In this document: positions 1 through 11,934 of the stretch, piece by piece
How positions within the stretch are numbered: position 1 is the stretch's first letter
Layout: each line of letters begins with the position of its first letter
NCBI GenBank assembly: GCA_039090855.1
Contig: CM077005.1
Span: forward strand, 76,070,607 to 76,134,606
Source: Macrothele yani
Lineage: Eukaryota > Arthropoda > Arachnida > Araneae > Macrothelidae
DNA length: 64,000 bases
Direction: 5' to 3'
The notes under the pieces: model-generated
The model's input: the letters and a program-made list of their open reading frames with translations, nothing else
What the model was told of the DNA's origin: nothing
Database searches by the model: none
Position numbers and translations under genes: made by a program

Positions 1-2034
1 GAGGGGCCTGAGTCGTAACAACCCTCATTTCGAAGTAGCAACTTAACTGTGCGCTGACTCTTTCTCACGTAATAAGTGGAGTTACAATAGTTATGTACCC
101 ACCTCTCCATCTTATAATTAACACAACATTGAAAATGATTATTATATCTTCTTTTGAATTTCTCACTTTTGTAACCGAAAGTTTAACACCTCTTTCATGA
201 GACAACATTTGGCTAGTTTAAGGATTCCTGCCTAGCTACTGTATATCTTCTTAAGCTACACATGTCAGAAATAGGAAACTCCAAGGGAAGAACTGAATGA
301 AAATGACATAAATAGGTTTGCCTTGTATTCAAGAGATATATCTATACATTAATGACTTTGTGTCACAATAGTTCCGGAGTTCACGGAAACATTGCACTAC
401 AATATGCTTCTCTTTGACTAGTGGTGTTTTAGTTTTGAGAAGAAGGTGTGAGAAGTATCTTTTTGTATGCACAAATAAGAATGGAAGGAATATAGGAACC
501 TGAAAGAGTTTTGTCAAAAATATCGTTACTTTAGAAGATCCATTACCATCAGAAAAATACGTACCATTATTTTTCAGATGAAAGTAAATTATGGATGCAT
601 TTTACTTGTCAAATAGAAACTTATCATATTTCGAACTGAGAATCCATATTTTTGTTAATGCCTCTACTATTACATTCTTGCAAAATGGTATTGCAATTTA
701 CTTAAAACTATTTTCAAAAGTTTCGCATTTCTTAGTCTTAAATATACGTTTTCTTCATGTGGCATTAGAAATATCAATTAGTAAAATTTTATTAGGCGAT
801 TCAACAGTCAGGAAAAGTACATTTCGGATCAGTTCTTTTGTGGGCTAAGAATTAATGATTTCAATTTTATATTTGCAAGGAATTACTTCATTCAATTTGT
901 GAGATGTATAAGTATTTTCCAGTCTTCTCTACAGGTTAAATTTAGGAAGACATGTAGCATTATTGCTATTATTATTTTTTATGAAATCACTAAATTATGT
1001 CATGTAAGTCTTGGACAGCATTGTTTATCGCTTTTAGTTTTTACTTCCTCCAAAACAATTCTAACAAAGGAAGGGAACCTTTTGCCTCGAAATTAAACGG
1101 CCGATGGGCTTCCCCTATAGCCATGAAATAAAAATTCCATTTCTTTCCTATATAAGCTGACACATTCGAATTTATGGTGCAATATACGAGAAGTTTGCCT
1201 TTTTGTTTAGTGAGGGGATCCTTTCTCAAACAGATCGACTGAAGACAAATTCCACGCTGCACAGCGCTCACAAGAGGAAGTAAAAACAAATCCAGCAAAA
1301 CAGAAAGAGTAACGCAGGACCTGCTGAAGTGGACAAAAGGACTAAGAGGGGAGGGGGAGTGAAAATCCTCGGTTATTTTCCGCGAAGACCATATTTTATT
1401 GGATTACCGTGTTAGCGTTTGATAGAATTCCCCGTCCGCCCCAGGGGGTTATTGGCCGTCGACGAAGGGCTCCACTTTTCGATTTGCGACTTCTTTTTTC
1501 TTTTTCTTTATTTCGTCATGGACTTCGGCTATTGATTCCTATTTGATTCCTTTTTGTGATTTCCGTAAAGTTAAAACATCGAAGTGTCATTTTAAAAGAC
1601 ACAGAATAGGTCAAAAGTTAATGATGTCCTTCAGTCGCGAGAAATAATAACAGCTATTTAACGTATAACCTACGTGATAATCAACTACTGTTTTTATTAA
1701 TTTGTTATTAATTTTCTTACAGGAAATTGATAATGAATCATGTGGCCATTTTTCGTCAATTATTTCTTACTGAGTGCAACTGCTTAGAAGTAGTCTGCTC
1801 CTCCTTAATTAACTATATAGTAAGACTATTTGCATTTACAAACATTAAAATTAAAAGAAAACAGTTTGCTGTAGTGGCAATGTAAAAATTGAGTAACATA
1901 CTGGCAAAATCCTGTTCATTTAATTACTTGAATTTTAAAATGATTTATTTGCTTTAAAAGTTGTAATTCTATTGAGAAAAACGTAACCTGGGGAAGATTT
2001 GCGGTTTTGATCTGGTGAGGTAGTTTGGGAGGTA
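1..2034. other. no recognisable gene
   Basis: AT-rich sequence with only short open frames that have no recognisable domain. A purine/pyrimidine-skewed patch lies at about 1330-1510. I see no repeat pair, RNA gene or transposase remnant here. Confidence 0.5.
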
Positions 2035-2035
2035 A

Positions 2036-2190
2036 TGCTTATATTTAACTTTTCCTGGGCTGATTCTTATACTTACCTTTTCCTGTGCTGATTCTTATAT
2101 TTACCTTTTCCTGTGCTAATTCCTATACTTACCTTTTCCTGTGCTGATTCTTATACTTATCTTTTCCTGTGTTGATTCTTATATTTACAT
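2036..2190. repeat. 28-bp tandem repeat, about 5.5 copies
   Basis: The unit GATTCTTATACTTACCTTTT-CCTGTGCT is repeated head to tail with a few substitutions per copy. The period is 28 bp by direct reading. It is followed at 2205-2365 by two shorter local duplications (around GTGCACRGAAGAAACT and around GTTCATRTACAAATAA), so this is a replication-slippage-prone patch. Confidence 0.85.
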
Positions 2191-2365
2191 TTGATATATA
2201 TGAAAAGTGCACAGAAGAAACTCATCAAGGGATAAATATGAAAAAGTGCACGGAAGAAACTATTTATGAAAATGTAATACTCAAGTTCACGTAAAAGGAA
2301 AGAAGATAGGAGTTCATGTACAAATAAAGTATTCAGAAGAAGAATGCGTTCATTTACAAATAAGT

Positions 2366-3424
2366 ATTCAAATCCTAATCCTCATAATTATTTGGCATCA
2401 TGTTAGCAATAGCATGTACCCAAAATTAAAACAAAAACGTTACTTTTATTACTTAACAATCAAAAATTTAACTTTGCAATTAAAAAAAACAGTACTGGGA
2501 GAGGGGAGGGGACGGGGGACGGGTGAGATAGCCCAGGTCTTGGACCCAAGATATGCCACTGGTGTGTGCCATGGGTGTGACTAATATTTTCCAACCCACG
2601 TTCGTCTTTTTTTATATCTGTGTGTGCCATGACAGTGATGAATATGGGAAAATTCTGTAATCAAAAGGTTTGTCCGAATACTTTTGATCATACAGTGCAT
2701 ATTAATGGAGCCATCAGCTGTATCCAATTCACGGTTACAGTCATCTGGAAACAGAGAACTAGAATCGAAGAAAACAGCATATCACCCACCAGATCCAAAA
2801 AAAAAAAAATTGCCATTCAAGACGTAGGCGTAAGGAAGTCGCAAATTGAAAGAAACGACAATTGTACAGTATAACCACACTCTGAAATGAAGCGTGAATC
2901 GATGTGCAGAAGTGCGTGTTCTCAGTAAAGCCGCTACCTTCAATAAGAGAGTGCGTGACTAATCTATATCTACTTCAGACTGCTTTATGGGATTTCACTC
3001 TTCTCTCACGAACCTGGAGTGCTTGCATTATGTCCTTCATATCCCTCCATCAATAAATGAAAGTTTTGCAGACGCCGAGGGCGTTATAGGCAATATGAAT
3101 GTTTAATTGTTGAACTGATAGTGAAACACCCTTCCTCTCACCTAACTACCATCATTCTAAGTAACATTTCTTAAAACAATCTCTCTGTTACGAATGAACT
3201 TCGCTAGGCTTATCCTAATTTGCTGAACTTATCTGCTTAACCCTGACAATGTTTCATACTTCTTTAACAAAAAATAATGCAGTTTATCCTGCAGTTGTAT
3301 TCCTCATTGTGTAATATTGCCAACAATGTACGAAAAAGTGAAAGCTAATATGTATTTCATTGTTTTTTTACTTTTTATTTCAGTACAAAATCTCTCTTTA
3401 ATCAATATTTCAAGAATAAAATCG
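2366..3424. other. no recognisable gene
   Basis: Non-coding sequence with a G-rich patch at about 2497-2525 and a poly-A run at about 2799. Nothing with a recognisable domain or repeat partner was found. Confidence 0.4.
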
Positions 3425-5007
3425 CAGCAAAAACAGCCTTGCTGGGCCAGCACTATGTTGCCGCCATCCAACCGTCAATGAAATGTCCGGGCGGCCACCA
3501 CATGAGCCAGCAGTTCGGGTCCAACAGTGGCACCCCCATCACTTGTCATATGCCAGAACAGGGCTATTAGTTATCCATCACAGGCAGTAGCTGCCGCAAG
3601 TGGCCCTTCAATGGCCCTGCAAGCACCTGCCATAAATGATGGCAAAGCCTAATGTGTTCTGCTAGTTTCCCGGCAGTGGCAGCCAGCAATCACAAGAGTT
3701 ATTTAATGGCTTGCCGAATCTTGTCCTCCAATTTCCCAGTAGTAGCCATAAAAAATATATGTATTTATATATAACCGCAGTTTCCGAAAGCTGCAACTAC
3801 TTTTTTTCACCTTACGAACCGTCTACATTACAGCACTGCGCTGGGGAAATTTTCTGAACAGGTCCTGACAAACGTCGTTTGGAAACGAACCAAGGACTAT
3901 CTGCGTGGGAAGCGGGCTCTTTAGCAACGGGACTGATTTGCCACGCACAAGCGTTTGCTTGAACTGAACCTCTTTCTTGCGGGATGTGTAACGAATGGTT
4001 TCCTTTTTAATTTTACAATATTGCGAGGTATATTTCGTAAAAGTCAGTTTCATATAATTCATAAATTTACTTTTTCAACGTTACAATTTTGTTTTTATTT
4101 ACCTTAATGGAACTTTACTCATTTTCAACGAGTGTACCAATTTAAAGGCACTTTTCGAAGTTTCGTGCTGTCCTTGTCGTCTTGAAAAGGTGATTGTTGA
4201 ATTAATATATTTACCCGTTCATGTCACATTCTGTTACATTTTTAACGTTGTATCTTTCCTTTCCGCTGTCCGAAGCTACATTTCTTTTCAAGAGGAAAAA
4301 TATTTTATATTACTTCTCGTTATTTTGTTATTTTTAGAAGTGAATGCCGCCAGTCTTGTGTATTGAACCCATGGATAAGCACATTATATCCACATAGCGT
4401 TGACTTTTTTTCAAATAATTGATGCATTTTGTACGCGTACAATTCTTTTTTTTTTTTTTTTCTCTCCCAACATAACGTTTTTTTTAATGTTGTTTCCAGG
4501 ACTTTTGTTTCAAGCGGTTTAGTATATGTTAAAACGAAAGATTACGCAGAACTTTTTTCTTCTTATTCATGGGAATGGAGTGGGTGTATTTCATGGCTTA
4601 ATCTGATATCTTCGTCGACATGGCATTTCATTATAGGAAACTAATTCGCCTCTCTACATATGTTTTTTTTTTCTTAACATCCACTGAAATAGCACAGTGG
4701 GGATAGCGTCGTCTTCAACTAACTGGAACCATGACAGATACAGCAAGTGTTGCTTCTGCGCATGCGCAGTCCCGTTGCTTCCACCTGGTGTTGGGGTTGT
4801 ATCGGTTGCCAGCTACGGGCCACTAGTGGCACTTCCTTGGAGGCGCACAATTCACGGCGATGATGCTTCAGCGCCATCAATGGCTGCCAACTAATGGGGC
4901 TGCCACCAACGGACCGCTACCGGGCCGTGAGCAGCAGATTTTAGCCAGCAGTGACCCATCACTGCCAGCTGGTGGCCATCAGTTTCCCAACACTTGTGTT
5001 TTTGCTG
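3425..5007. mobile_element. possible non-autonomous element with 11-bp terminal inverted repeats
   Basis: The stretch begins with CAGCAAAAACA and ends with TGTTTTTGCTG, a perfect 11-bp inverted pair. The terminal 250-300 bp at both ends are unusually GC-rich and full of the word GCCAGCA or its variants (GCCAGCAG, CCAGCAGT), unlike the AT-rich interior. No transposase can be read inside and no clear target duplication is visible, so the superfamily is unknown. An alternative is two related GC-rich repeat blocks lying in opposite orientation. Confidence 0.35.
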
Positions 5008-5485
5008 GGATTAAATGACGACTACTGCTAAAATTTTAATAAAATACTCGAAGAAAAACGCACCTGCGCTTTTTAAAAGGTTTTCATGTTTTTTCCAAAA
5101 AATAAATATTATAACAATTTCCTCATTAAAACTAAAGATAACTACACTGGCGCACTAATGTAATGCAACAGCGGAGAAAAAATAGGCATATTTTTCAAGA
5201 AAGAAGAAAATATTTAAATTAAGAAAAGTTAGATACTTTACTTAAAAAACATATACAGATTTCAAATCTGCAAATAGCGTCCACATAAATCACAGTCGCG
5301 CATGAGATACAGTTTAGTACAAAAAGTACCTCAATTCACGTGCGCTACATTTCGTTTCAGAGACTTGCCGTATGAACGCCGAGGTAGCTAGACTTTTAAT
5401 AAATGTTCGAAGAAATCATTTGACTGAAGATATATAAGGTGTAGAGCAATACGGAGGCTCGGGGCAGGACAATGTTATTTTCAGG
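5008..5485. other. no recognisable gene
   Basis: AT-rich spacer with no domain-bearing frame and no repeat that I recognise. Confidence 0.4.
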
Positions 5486-5489
5486 TAAC

Positions 5490-6285
5490 GAGATGTCCAA
5501 ATGTGAATCGCAGCGTTGTCAGTCCCATTTGGAATCAATTTAAAGCAAGACCAAAGGACACTAGTGCTACATCGTCTAGGGAGGACTGTTATATGCTCCT
5601 TAATTCAAGGTGCCACAGAATCAATATATCAGGGCTGCTCGCTTTAGACCTCAATGTATCTAAGAGAAATTCGGTCCACAATGTGACATTGAGGCAATAT
5701 TTATGCAATCGGATCAGTTGTTTTTGCCTTTTTGACGTCTAAATCTCATTAGTCCAGGCAGCGTCACAACTAGGCATCAAGCCGGTGTTCTCATTCCTGA
5801 TGAGCCCCAATTTAGTCTTAAAAGAAATTCTCAACGACTTTTGTTTTGTAGATCAGAAATAATCACATTGACATTGGTTGAGTAGGAAGCTTTGGAGATG
5901 GTGATGTATTGATACGGGTAAGCACTATTTTCAATGTCCACACACACCTTATTCACTTCGCAAGAGTGACTGTAACAGTTACATGGTATCACAATTTAAT
6001 CTACAATATCAATACGTTCCTTAGCAATATGTCCAGATTCCATTTTAATGGGTGCTAATGCTTATTCTCACAGAGCTCGCTTGGAAGACTTTCAGAGCGA
6101 AACCATAATTTATAGAGATTGTCCTTATAGGTTACCTGAATCACCTCAACCGAACATGTTGATGCGCATTAGGATCTATAGTCGCAATATTCATCCCAGG
6201 AACCTCCAGGATTCCAGGCGAACACTTTTGCAAAAATATCATTTACTACCTCAGTCAGGAATTTACAACCTCATTTGCAACATGT
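5490..6285 (+). pseudogene. Tc1-like transposase remnant
   Basis: A strongly decayed DD34E transposase. The N-terminal linker region reads around SREDCYMLLNSRCHRINISG, which resembles the Tc1 'EDRY...L..R.RRI' helix-turn-helix to DDE linker. A DEPQFSLKRNSQR stretch follows at about 5800, corresponding to the first catalytic Asp block. NAYSHRARLEDFQSE at about 6055 corresponds to the block after the second catalytic Asp. The C-terminal end near 6230-6285 (LLQKYHLLPQSGIYNLI) fits the family end. Several stops and frameshifts separate these blocks and the third acidic block is scrambled. No terminal repeats were found. This is a dead, old copy. Confidence 0.6.
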
Positions 6286-6299
6286 GAGTCGTTCTAAAT

Positions 6300-6989
6300 A
6301 TATTGCTACCTTAGATGCTCATAAATCTTATTAAATATGTGCAACCATTGAACATATGCGAGCCATTTTATGGAATAATTTTGTAATTTCAATGTCTTAG
6401 AAATAATTGTTGTATATGTAATGATGGACTTCTCCTATAAGGTCCACTGATATCTTAAAAAACTTGTTTCTAACTCGTATTTTTGTGTTTTTTACTGAAC
6501 CATTAAATACTAATTGATTAAAATTAATATTTTCTTTCGAAATGTTTTCATGAACAACTCCGAAATATTGAAAATTCATTATACAATTGACAGAACATTT
6601 TGGTGATTATGACGAATACTCTACTTAAACTTTCATTTTTAGTTGTTTTTCTCTATGTAAATTTGGAGTTCGTTATCTTTTAGCTCCTTAAAGTTATTTT
6701 TTCTCACTCACTGAATATTATGTTAACAGCAGTCTTGAGATCAAGAGTGAACGACGTGTGCATGTTTGACAAGCTAAAAACGAGATGTAATGTCTGGAGC
6801 TAGCAGACAAAGTATGGTGTAGTATTCGAGGTAGCTGTCTTGAGTTGTAAGCGGTATTTTTCATGCAGAGAGCGTCTGTTGATCTGTGGGATACATATAT
6901 ATTTTGTGTTAAGCGTCTCGTCAAATTACTATTGTGTTTATTAATTCAAGTTAATTCGACAAAGTGACTATTGTTGTTATTGGAGTAAT
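6300..6989. other. no recognisable gene
   Basis: AT-rich sequence between two Tc1-like copies. No coding or RNA signature seen. Confidence 0.4.
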
Positions 6990-6991
6990 TA

Positions 6992-8421
6992 CACTGGCGG
7001 AAAGTGAAAAAAGAACACCAAGAAGGAGACGTCTGATACCAACGAAATTTATACAGCATAAGAACGGACTACAGAGGATAACGTGATCAAAACATTATGG
7101 CAAAATACAGCTGTATTTGCTGGTAAACTGAAAAATAACATTGCCATGTAACATGGTTAGTACGAGGTTGAACCGCCATGAACTGCGTCACACTGTACAA
7201 TTCTGGCATGGAGTCTGTCGTACAGATGTTGGATGTAAGCTTCGGGTATTGAATTCCAAGCATCCTCAACCTGGACGCGTAAATCGGGGATGGTCGTGGC
7301 TGGCCGTGGAGACCGGATAAATCGTGGTCCCATAAAACCCCAAACGTGTTCAATGGGGCACAAATCCGTGAACGTGCAGGCCATGGAAGTTGTCACACAC
7401 CCTGAAGTGCATGTTGCGTTGCACGTGCCGTGTGTGGACGTGCGTTATATTTCTGGAAACCACCACGATGGATCGACCTTACAAATGGCACAACAACGGT
7501 CTGAATGATGTTGTTGATGTAGGAGGTGTTGTTTAACGTACCCGGTACAAACACTAGTTGTGTACGGGAGTGATAGCTGATCGCTCCCCACACCAGGAGA
7601 CCAGGTGTAGGCCCTGTGTGTCACTGGCGGATGCAAGAAGCGTGGAGACGTTCCCCTGTGCGTCTGTGAGCACGCATACGGCCATTGGAGGCTCCCAAAC
7701 AGAATCTGCTTTCATCGCTAAACACGACAGATCGCCATTGCGTTCTCCAGTGCAGACGTTGGCAACACCACTGCAGTCGTTCCTGACGGTGAGCTGGACT
7801 CAGAGGTACACATGCCAGAGGCACATGTCCACGTAGTCCTGCATCCAGTAGACGGTTGCGGATTGTTCGCACAGTCACCTCAGGTGCAACGGCAGCTCGG
7901 ATTTGCGTCGCAGTGGATGTTCTGCTTGACAACGCCGCTCTTCTTGTGCGTCGATCGGTCCGCTTATCAGTCCGTCTGTGACTCCCGGTTCCACGTCTTC
8001 TCGTGTGGGAATGTTCTTCGGACCATCTACGCCACCATCGTACCATCACCGATACTTCCCGTCCAATTTGCTCCGCAATATGACGATACGACCACCCGGC
8101 CTCGCGGAGTCCGACTAGACGACATCAGATCAAAGTCCGATAACTGCTGAAATCGTACACGTCTTCCATGTGCAGGCATTGCAGCTTCTTCAGGGTCTTC
8201 GCACGTTTCCGTACGCTAACGACTGATTACATTCACTTCGTCGTATTCCTTAAATACCACAGACGATAATTTGCATATTATGCCGTGCTGTGGCGTAAGC
8301 GCTCACGGTTGGTCCCGAAATTAACATCACCCCTACGTAAACTTGACCCCATAAACATATGTAAATTTCATGATCGTCCGACAATTCCTTCTTGGTGTTC
8401 TTTTTTCACTTTCCGCCAGTG
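6992..8421 (-). mobile_element. complete Tc1/mariner-type element, 1430 bp
   Basis: It is bounded by 36-bp perfect terminal inverted repeats starting CACTGGCGGAAAGTGAAAAA. TA dinucleotides sit at 6990-6991 and 8422-8423, the expected Tc1 target duplication. The body encodes a broken minus-strand transposase. Full-length ends with intact repeats but a dead gene mean it could only have moved if transposase was supplied by another copy. Confidence 0.93.
7157..8179 (-). pseudogene. Tc1-like DDE transposase, frameshifted
   Basis: Reading starts plausibly at the ATG at 8179. The N-terminal DNA-binding part (about 8179-7950) is in two frames. The best block, 8049-7621, holds VVFSDESRFCLG with the first catalytic Asp. 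The next block, 7593-7393, reads FQKYNARPHTA where the family has FQxDNARPH, so the second catalytic Asp is replaced by Tyr. The last block, 7396-7157, holds CPIEHVWGFMG with the Glu of the triad. The gene is therefore broken by frameshifts and also lacks a catalytic residue. It fills most of the element bounded by the 36-bp inverted repeats. Confidence 0.85.
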
Positions 8422-8423
8422 TA

Positions 8424-9140
8424 TTTAGAAGTTTCTTCATTAGTAAAGTGAGGTTGAATAAAAGACGAACTGCAAGTAACTCTTTTTTGAACTTTATTTT
8501 ATTTACCCCTGTCTCACTTAAAGCGAGTGGATAAGAACTAACTTTACGCAGTGTTCCAAAGCTACAGATACACGTTTTAAACATTGAGGAACGCTATGTA
8601 ATCATTCGAGATTTTAAAAAATATGACGCTATGGTTCTCAGCATTATTCAGCTTTTTTTGCGAAATGCATGCGGAATAAAATAGCAAAAGAATATGATTT
8701 GAATCTTTTTAAATTGTGTCCATTATAATATTGTGATTGATACGAGTATAATTTCTCAGTATATGAAAAAATGAAGTTAAGCCTTTTGGAATCCTGCAAC
8801 CGGTACCATGCGGGGTGGTGCATTTTGTTAATTTTCCTCATTGCTATATGAACTTTTTGATCAAAAGTAACCGGCCACTCCTTCTGAGTAGTGGATTTAC
8901 CGATATGCATAACATCCAGAGCGGAACGAGCAGGCAGAACGGACCGAAAGACCACTCAGGAGATAGACTATGGTCCGGTGCGGTAGGGCATGCGCATATA
9001 TGCAACATGACGTAGGGTGAGGGGAGTATCGGAAGGGTATAAAGCACACGGGCGGTGAACGCTCAGCAATTCGGTGAAAGCTATTGCACGGTGTACATCG
9101 GTTTAATCGACGTCGAGTTGCTGCCACCGTGTGATACGGC
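8424..9140. other. no recognisable gene
   Basis: A spacer. The part from about 8900 onwards is probably the 5' non-coding end of the next Tc1-like copy, but I could not find its left terminal repeat. Confidence 0.35.
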
Positions 9141-9150
9141 CAACAGGCAA

Positions 9151-10178
9151 TCCAGTAGACGACATCTGGATGACTTTACCCAAGGTCGCATCATTGGGAA
9201 GTTGGAAGAAGGTCGAAGTTGACTAGTGTGGCCGAGGAGTTTGGGATCGCTCACAGTATCGTTTCACGAGCTTGGAGAGCATTTCAAACGACAGGAACAG
9301 CTATCCAAGAGTTTAGCAGAGGTCGTCCACGAGCAACCACGGCGGCGGGCGACCGTTATATTGTCCTACAGGTGAAAAGAGGCAGACGGCAGGCAGCGGG
9401 AGAAATCGCAAGGCACATGCAACAGACAACTGGACGTTCGTAATCGCTTTTTACCGTGGCTAGGAGGCTGCACAAAGGTGGTCTATTTGCACAACGACCA
9501 GTACGGTGTGTGCCATTAACACCTGCTCATCGGAGACCGCGGTTTCTGTGGTGCCAGGAACACAAGAACTGGACACATCAGCAATGAGGTAGGGTTCTCT
9601 TTATGGATGGGAGCCATTTTAGTCTGACGAGCGATTCTGGACGTATACACATCTGTAAAGAGCATGGAACACGCAATCACACCTCCAACATCATCGAAAG
9701 GGAGTGGTTTGGAGGTGTCAGAGTTCTCGTTTGGGGCGGTATCATGCTTGGTAGCCGTACGGACCTCCACATCTTCCAAGGAGGTTCAGTCTCTGATGTC
9801 CGCTATTGTGCCGAGGTTTTCCTGCCTCACGTACGTCTGTTTAGAGGTGCTGTGCGTCCTGAGTTCCTCTTCATGGACGACATCGCTACACCTCATCGTA
9901 CAGTGGCTGTCGCAGAGCTGTTGGAGAATGAAGATATTCAACGCATGGATTGGCCCGCAAGGTCTCCGGACCTAAATCCAATCGAACACGTGTGGGACCT
10001 TCTCGGGAGACGCTTGGCAGCAGGTCACCAGCCGCCAGCAACGATTCCGCAGCTGCGATTGGCGCTTCAAGAGGATTGGGCCGCGATGCCTGAACAGCTC
10101 CTTGACAACCTCGTCCTCAGCATGGACAGACGTTATACATCCTTCAACGCAGTCAGGGGTGATTATATCCTCTACTAA
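9151..10178 (+). pseudogene. Tc1-like (DD34E) transposase, frameshifted
   Basis: The N-terminal helix-turn-helix reads RRHLDDFTQGRIIGKLEEG and then shifts frame near 9222 into SVAEEFGIAHSIVSRAWRAF. Between about 9440 and 9600 the frame is lost. The catalytic core then reads cleanly at 9603-10178: MDGSHFSLTSD (first Asp), FLFMDDIATPHR (second Asp) and SPDLNPIEHVWDLLGRRL (Glu). All three acidic residues are present. It shares whole phrases (ENEDIQR, RSPDLNPIE) with the copy at 33655-34638, so both belong to one subfamily. A candidate 3' terminus, TACGTCAGTGTA, lies at about 10419-10430, but no matching left end is visible. Confidence 0.85.
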
Positions 10179-10459
10179 AGACTGGATTTTTCTTGGCAGC
10201 CGCATGTCACATGGACGTTTCTGTCTTCTTTCCAGTTGTGCTCGAAGCTACCTTTTCAATAAAGTGCCTTTGTATTCTTTGGATTCATAGTTTGAACTGT
10301 TTTGCTCACTTGTCCCATATTCTTACATCTTGGGGATCTTATGGTATGATTTGAGTCGATTTGGAGCACTTCTGCACGACGTTACATTCGAAAAACCGTC
10401 TCGTCCTTAATTTTTGTACGTCAGTGTAGTTATCGTCTTCACTATTATTTATTGCGATC

Positions 10460-11290
10460 TCCCATATTCGAGATATTTTATTTCCGTTTGTCTCAAGTTT
10501 TTACACATCTATGTAAAGTGCTCATGTGTTGAGACTATCAAGTCACGTCAGTCTCATGTTTTTACATTATCGATATCTTCATTTGAGTTGTGAATTGCAC
10601 AAAATAGTACATATCTTGTTAATACAGTACGTTCTGTTGTTTGCTATTGCATTCCTCCGCCAGTTACCATGAAATGTCATGTTCGTCGATCTCTTGTATC
10701 AGTTTATCACTATGAGTTCCTTTATCATTCTTTTGCTTATTTTGACCATTGCATCGTGCTGTACATAAATTGTACACAATTTAGAATCTTGTTACATTTT
10801 TTTACTGTATTTCACTTGTATCCAGATATACTAATCAGATTGTCATCTAACTCAAACTACAATACAACGTTGATTTCTTATTACCAATGTTTTCCTCAAT
10901 TGCGCAATGTTGTACATGTGTAAATAGTTCCTGTCTTTACTATGAATGATACAAAATCCCCCAGTACTGAGATATTCTAATTCCGTCTGTCTCAGATTAT
11001 TACATTTTTTTTTGTATTCTTTGTCCTCAGTAATTTCTTTTCGCACAGTGCTCAATTATTGTACACCTGCACTGTTATCTTTCAGCACTGAATTTGTACC
11101 TTTACTCTGAGACGCACTGTTACGTCAGTCTCTTATGTTCTCGTGCAAAATATGAATGCACCCTTTACCACGATGCTCCTTTGTAGATCATTGCACCGTG
11201 CTATATATAACTGTACATAGGTTTTAGAATTTTGTCTATTTTACTATATTTAACTTGTATCAGGACGTTCTAATTAGTTTGCTTCCTGAA
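10460..11290. repeat. diverged tandem duplication, period about 450-500 bp
   Basis: The segment around 10468 (GAGATATTTTATTTCCGTTT) recurs around 10968. The segment around 10743 (CCATTGCATCGTGCTGTACA) recurs around 11190 with substitutions and small indels. Both copies are AT-rich and non-coding. They may be decayed LTR or LINE 3' pieces, but I cannot assign them. Confidence 0.5.
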
Positions 11291-11321
11291 CCCAACCTTG
11301 ATAATAAAATCGATTTTAAAC

Positions 11322-11360
11322 CATGGAGTTGCTGGTCGTTAAACCTCCAATCAGAAAAAA
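11322..11360 (+). mobile_element. 3'-end fragment of the resident tRNA-derived SINE
   Basis: Contains GTCGTTAAACCTCCAATCA followed by an A-rich stretch, identical in order to the 3' end of the SINE at 36267-36500. The tRNA head is missing. Confidence 0.6.
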
Positions 11361-11369
11361 AGGGATAAG

Positions 11370-11718
11370 TTGTGTGAGATTTCAAAGTTAGGCGACTTCA
11401 TCTGTTAGTTTTTGTAATTTCGTTAATAGTTTTGCCAGGTTTTGCTGCCTCAGAGAGATTTTTTTTGACGCACGTTACTGTGTTACGCGAAGTTCACTGT
11501 AAAAAGTTAATAACTTCCGTAAATAGTTTTAGTTCGTGTTCTTCAACTAATTTATTTGTTAGATTTTGAAGCATGCTTTGTGTGTCACGCAGTAAGATCG
11601 TCTATTTAATGCATTAGCAGTCAAGGTGCAAATAAACATTTCCAGGGGACGACGTGTAAGCCATCACTTCTTATCTTCCTTTTGTCTAGTATAACTCCAT
11701 TGATATGGTGAAATATTT
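11370..11718 (+). repeat. 5' LTR of the old gypsy element
   Basis: Starts TGTG. It shares an ordered series of words with 22189-22557: GGCGACTTC, TTTTGCTGCCTC versus TTTTGCTTCCTC, TGTGTGTCACGCA, AAGATCG, CCAGGGGACGACGTG versus CCAGAGGACGACGTG, and ATGGTGAAATA. It is far more diverged than the LTR pair of the younger element, so this insertion is much older. Confidence 0.65.
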
Positions 11719-11934
11719 TACTGGATCCTAAACCTTAGAATCCTAGTGAAAGGATCGCGTTCATAATAGTCAATTATTATACGAAGCGTGTAACACTCCG
11801 TGTCCGGAGTCTGCGTTGGGCTACGGCTTCCAGATATTTGAGAGACGTCACGTCCAATCATCTCATACATGTCTTTTTCACAGATCCCACTGTTAAGCCT
11901 CTTCGAGCCATAAGCCTGTACTATTTTTTTCAAT

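Noticed and set aside
2036..2190. CRISPR-like direct repeats
   Set aside because: The 28-bp units are contiguous with no spacers. It is a simple tandem repeat.
7290..8150. Long plus-strand open frames opposite the Tc1 transposase
   Set aside because: They are antisense shadows of the minus-strand gene, with no domain content.
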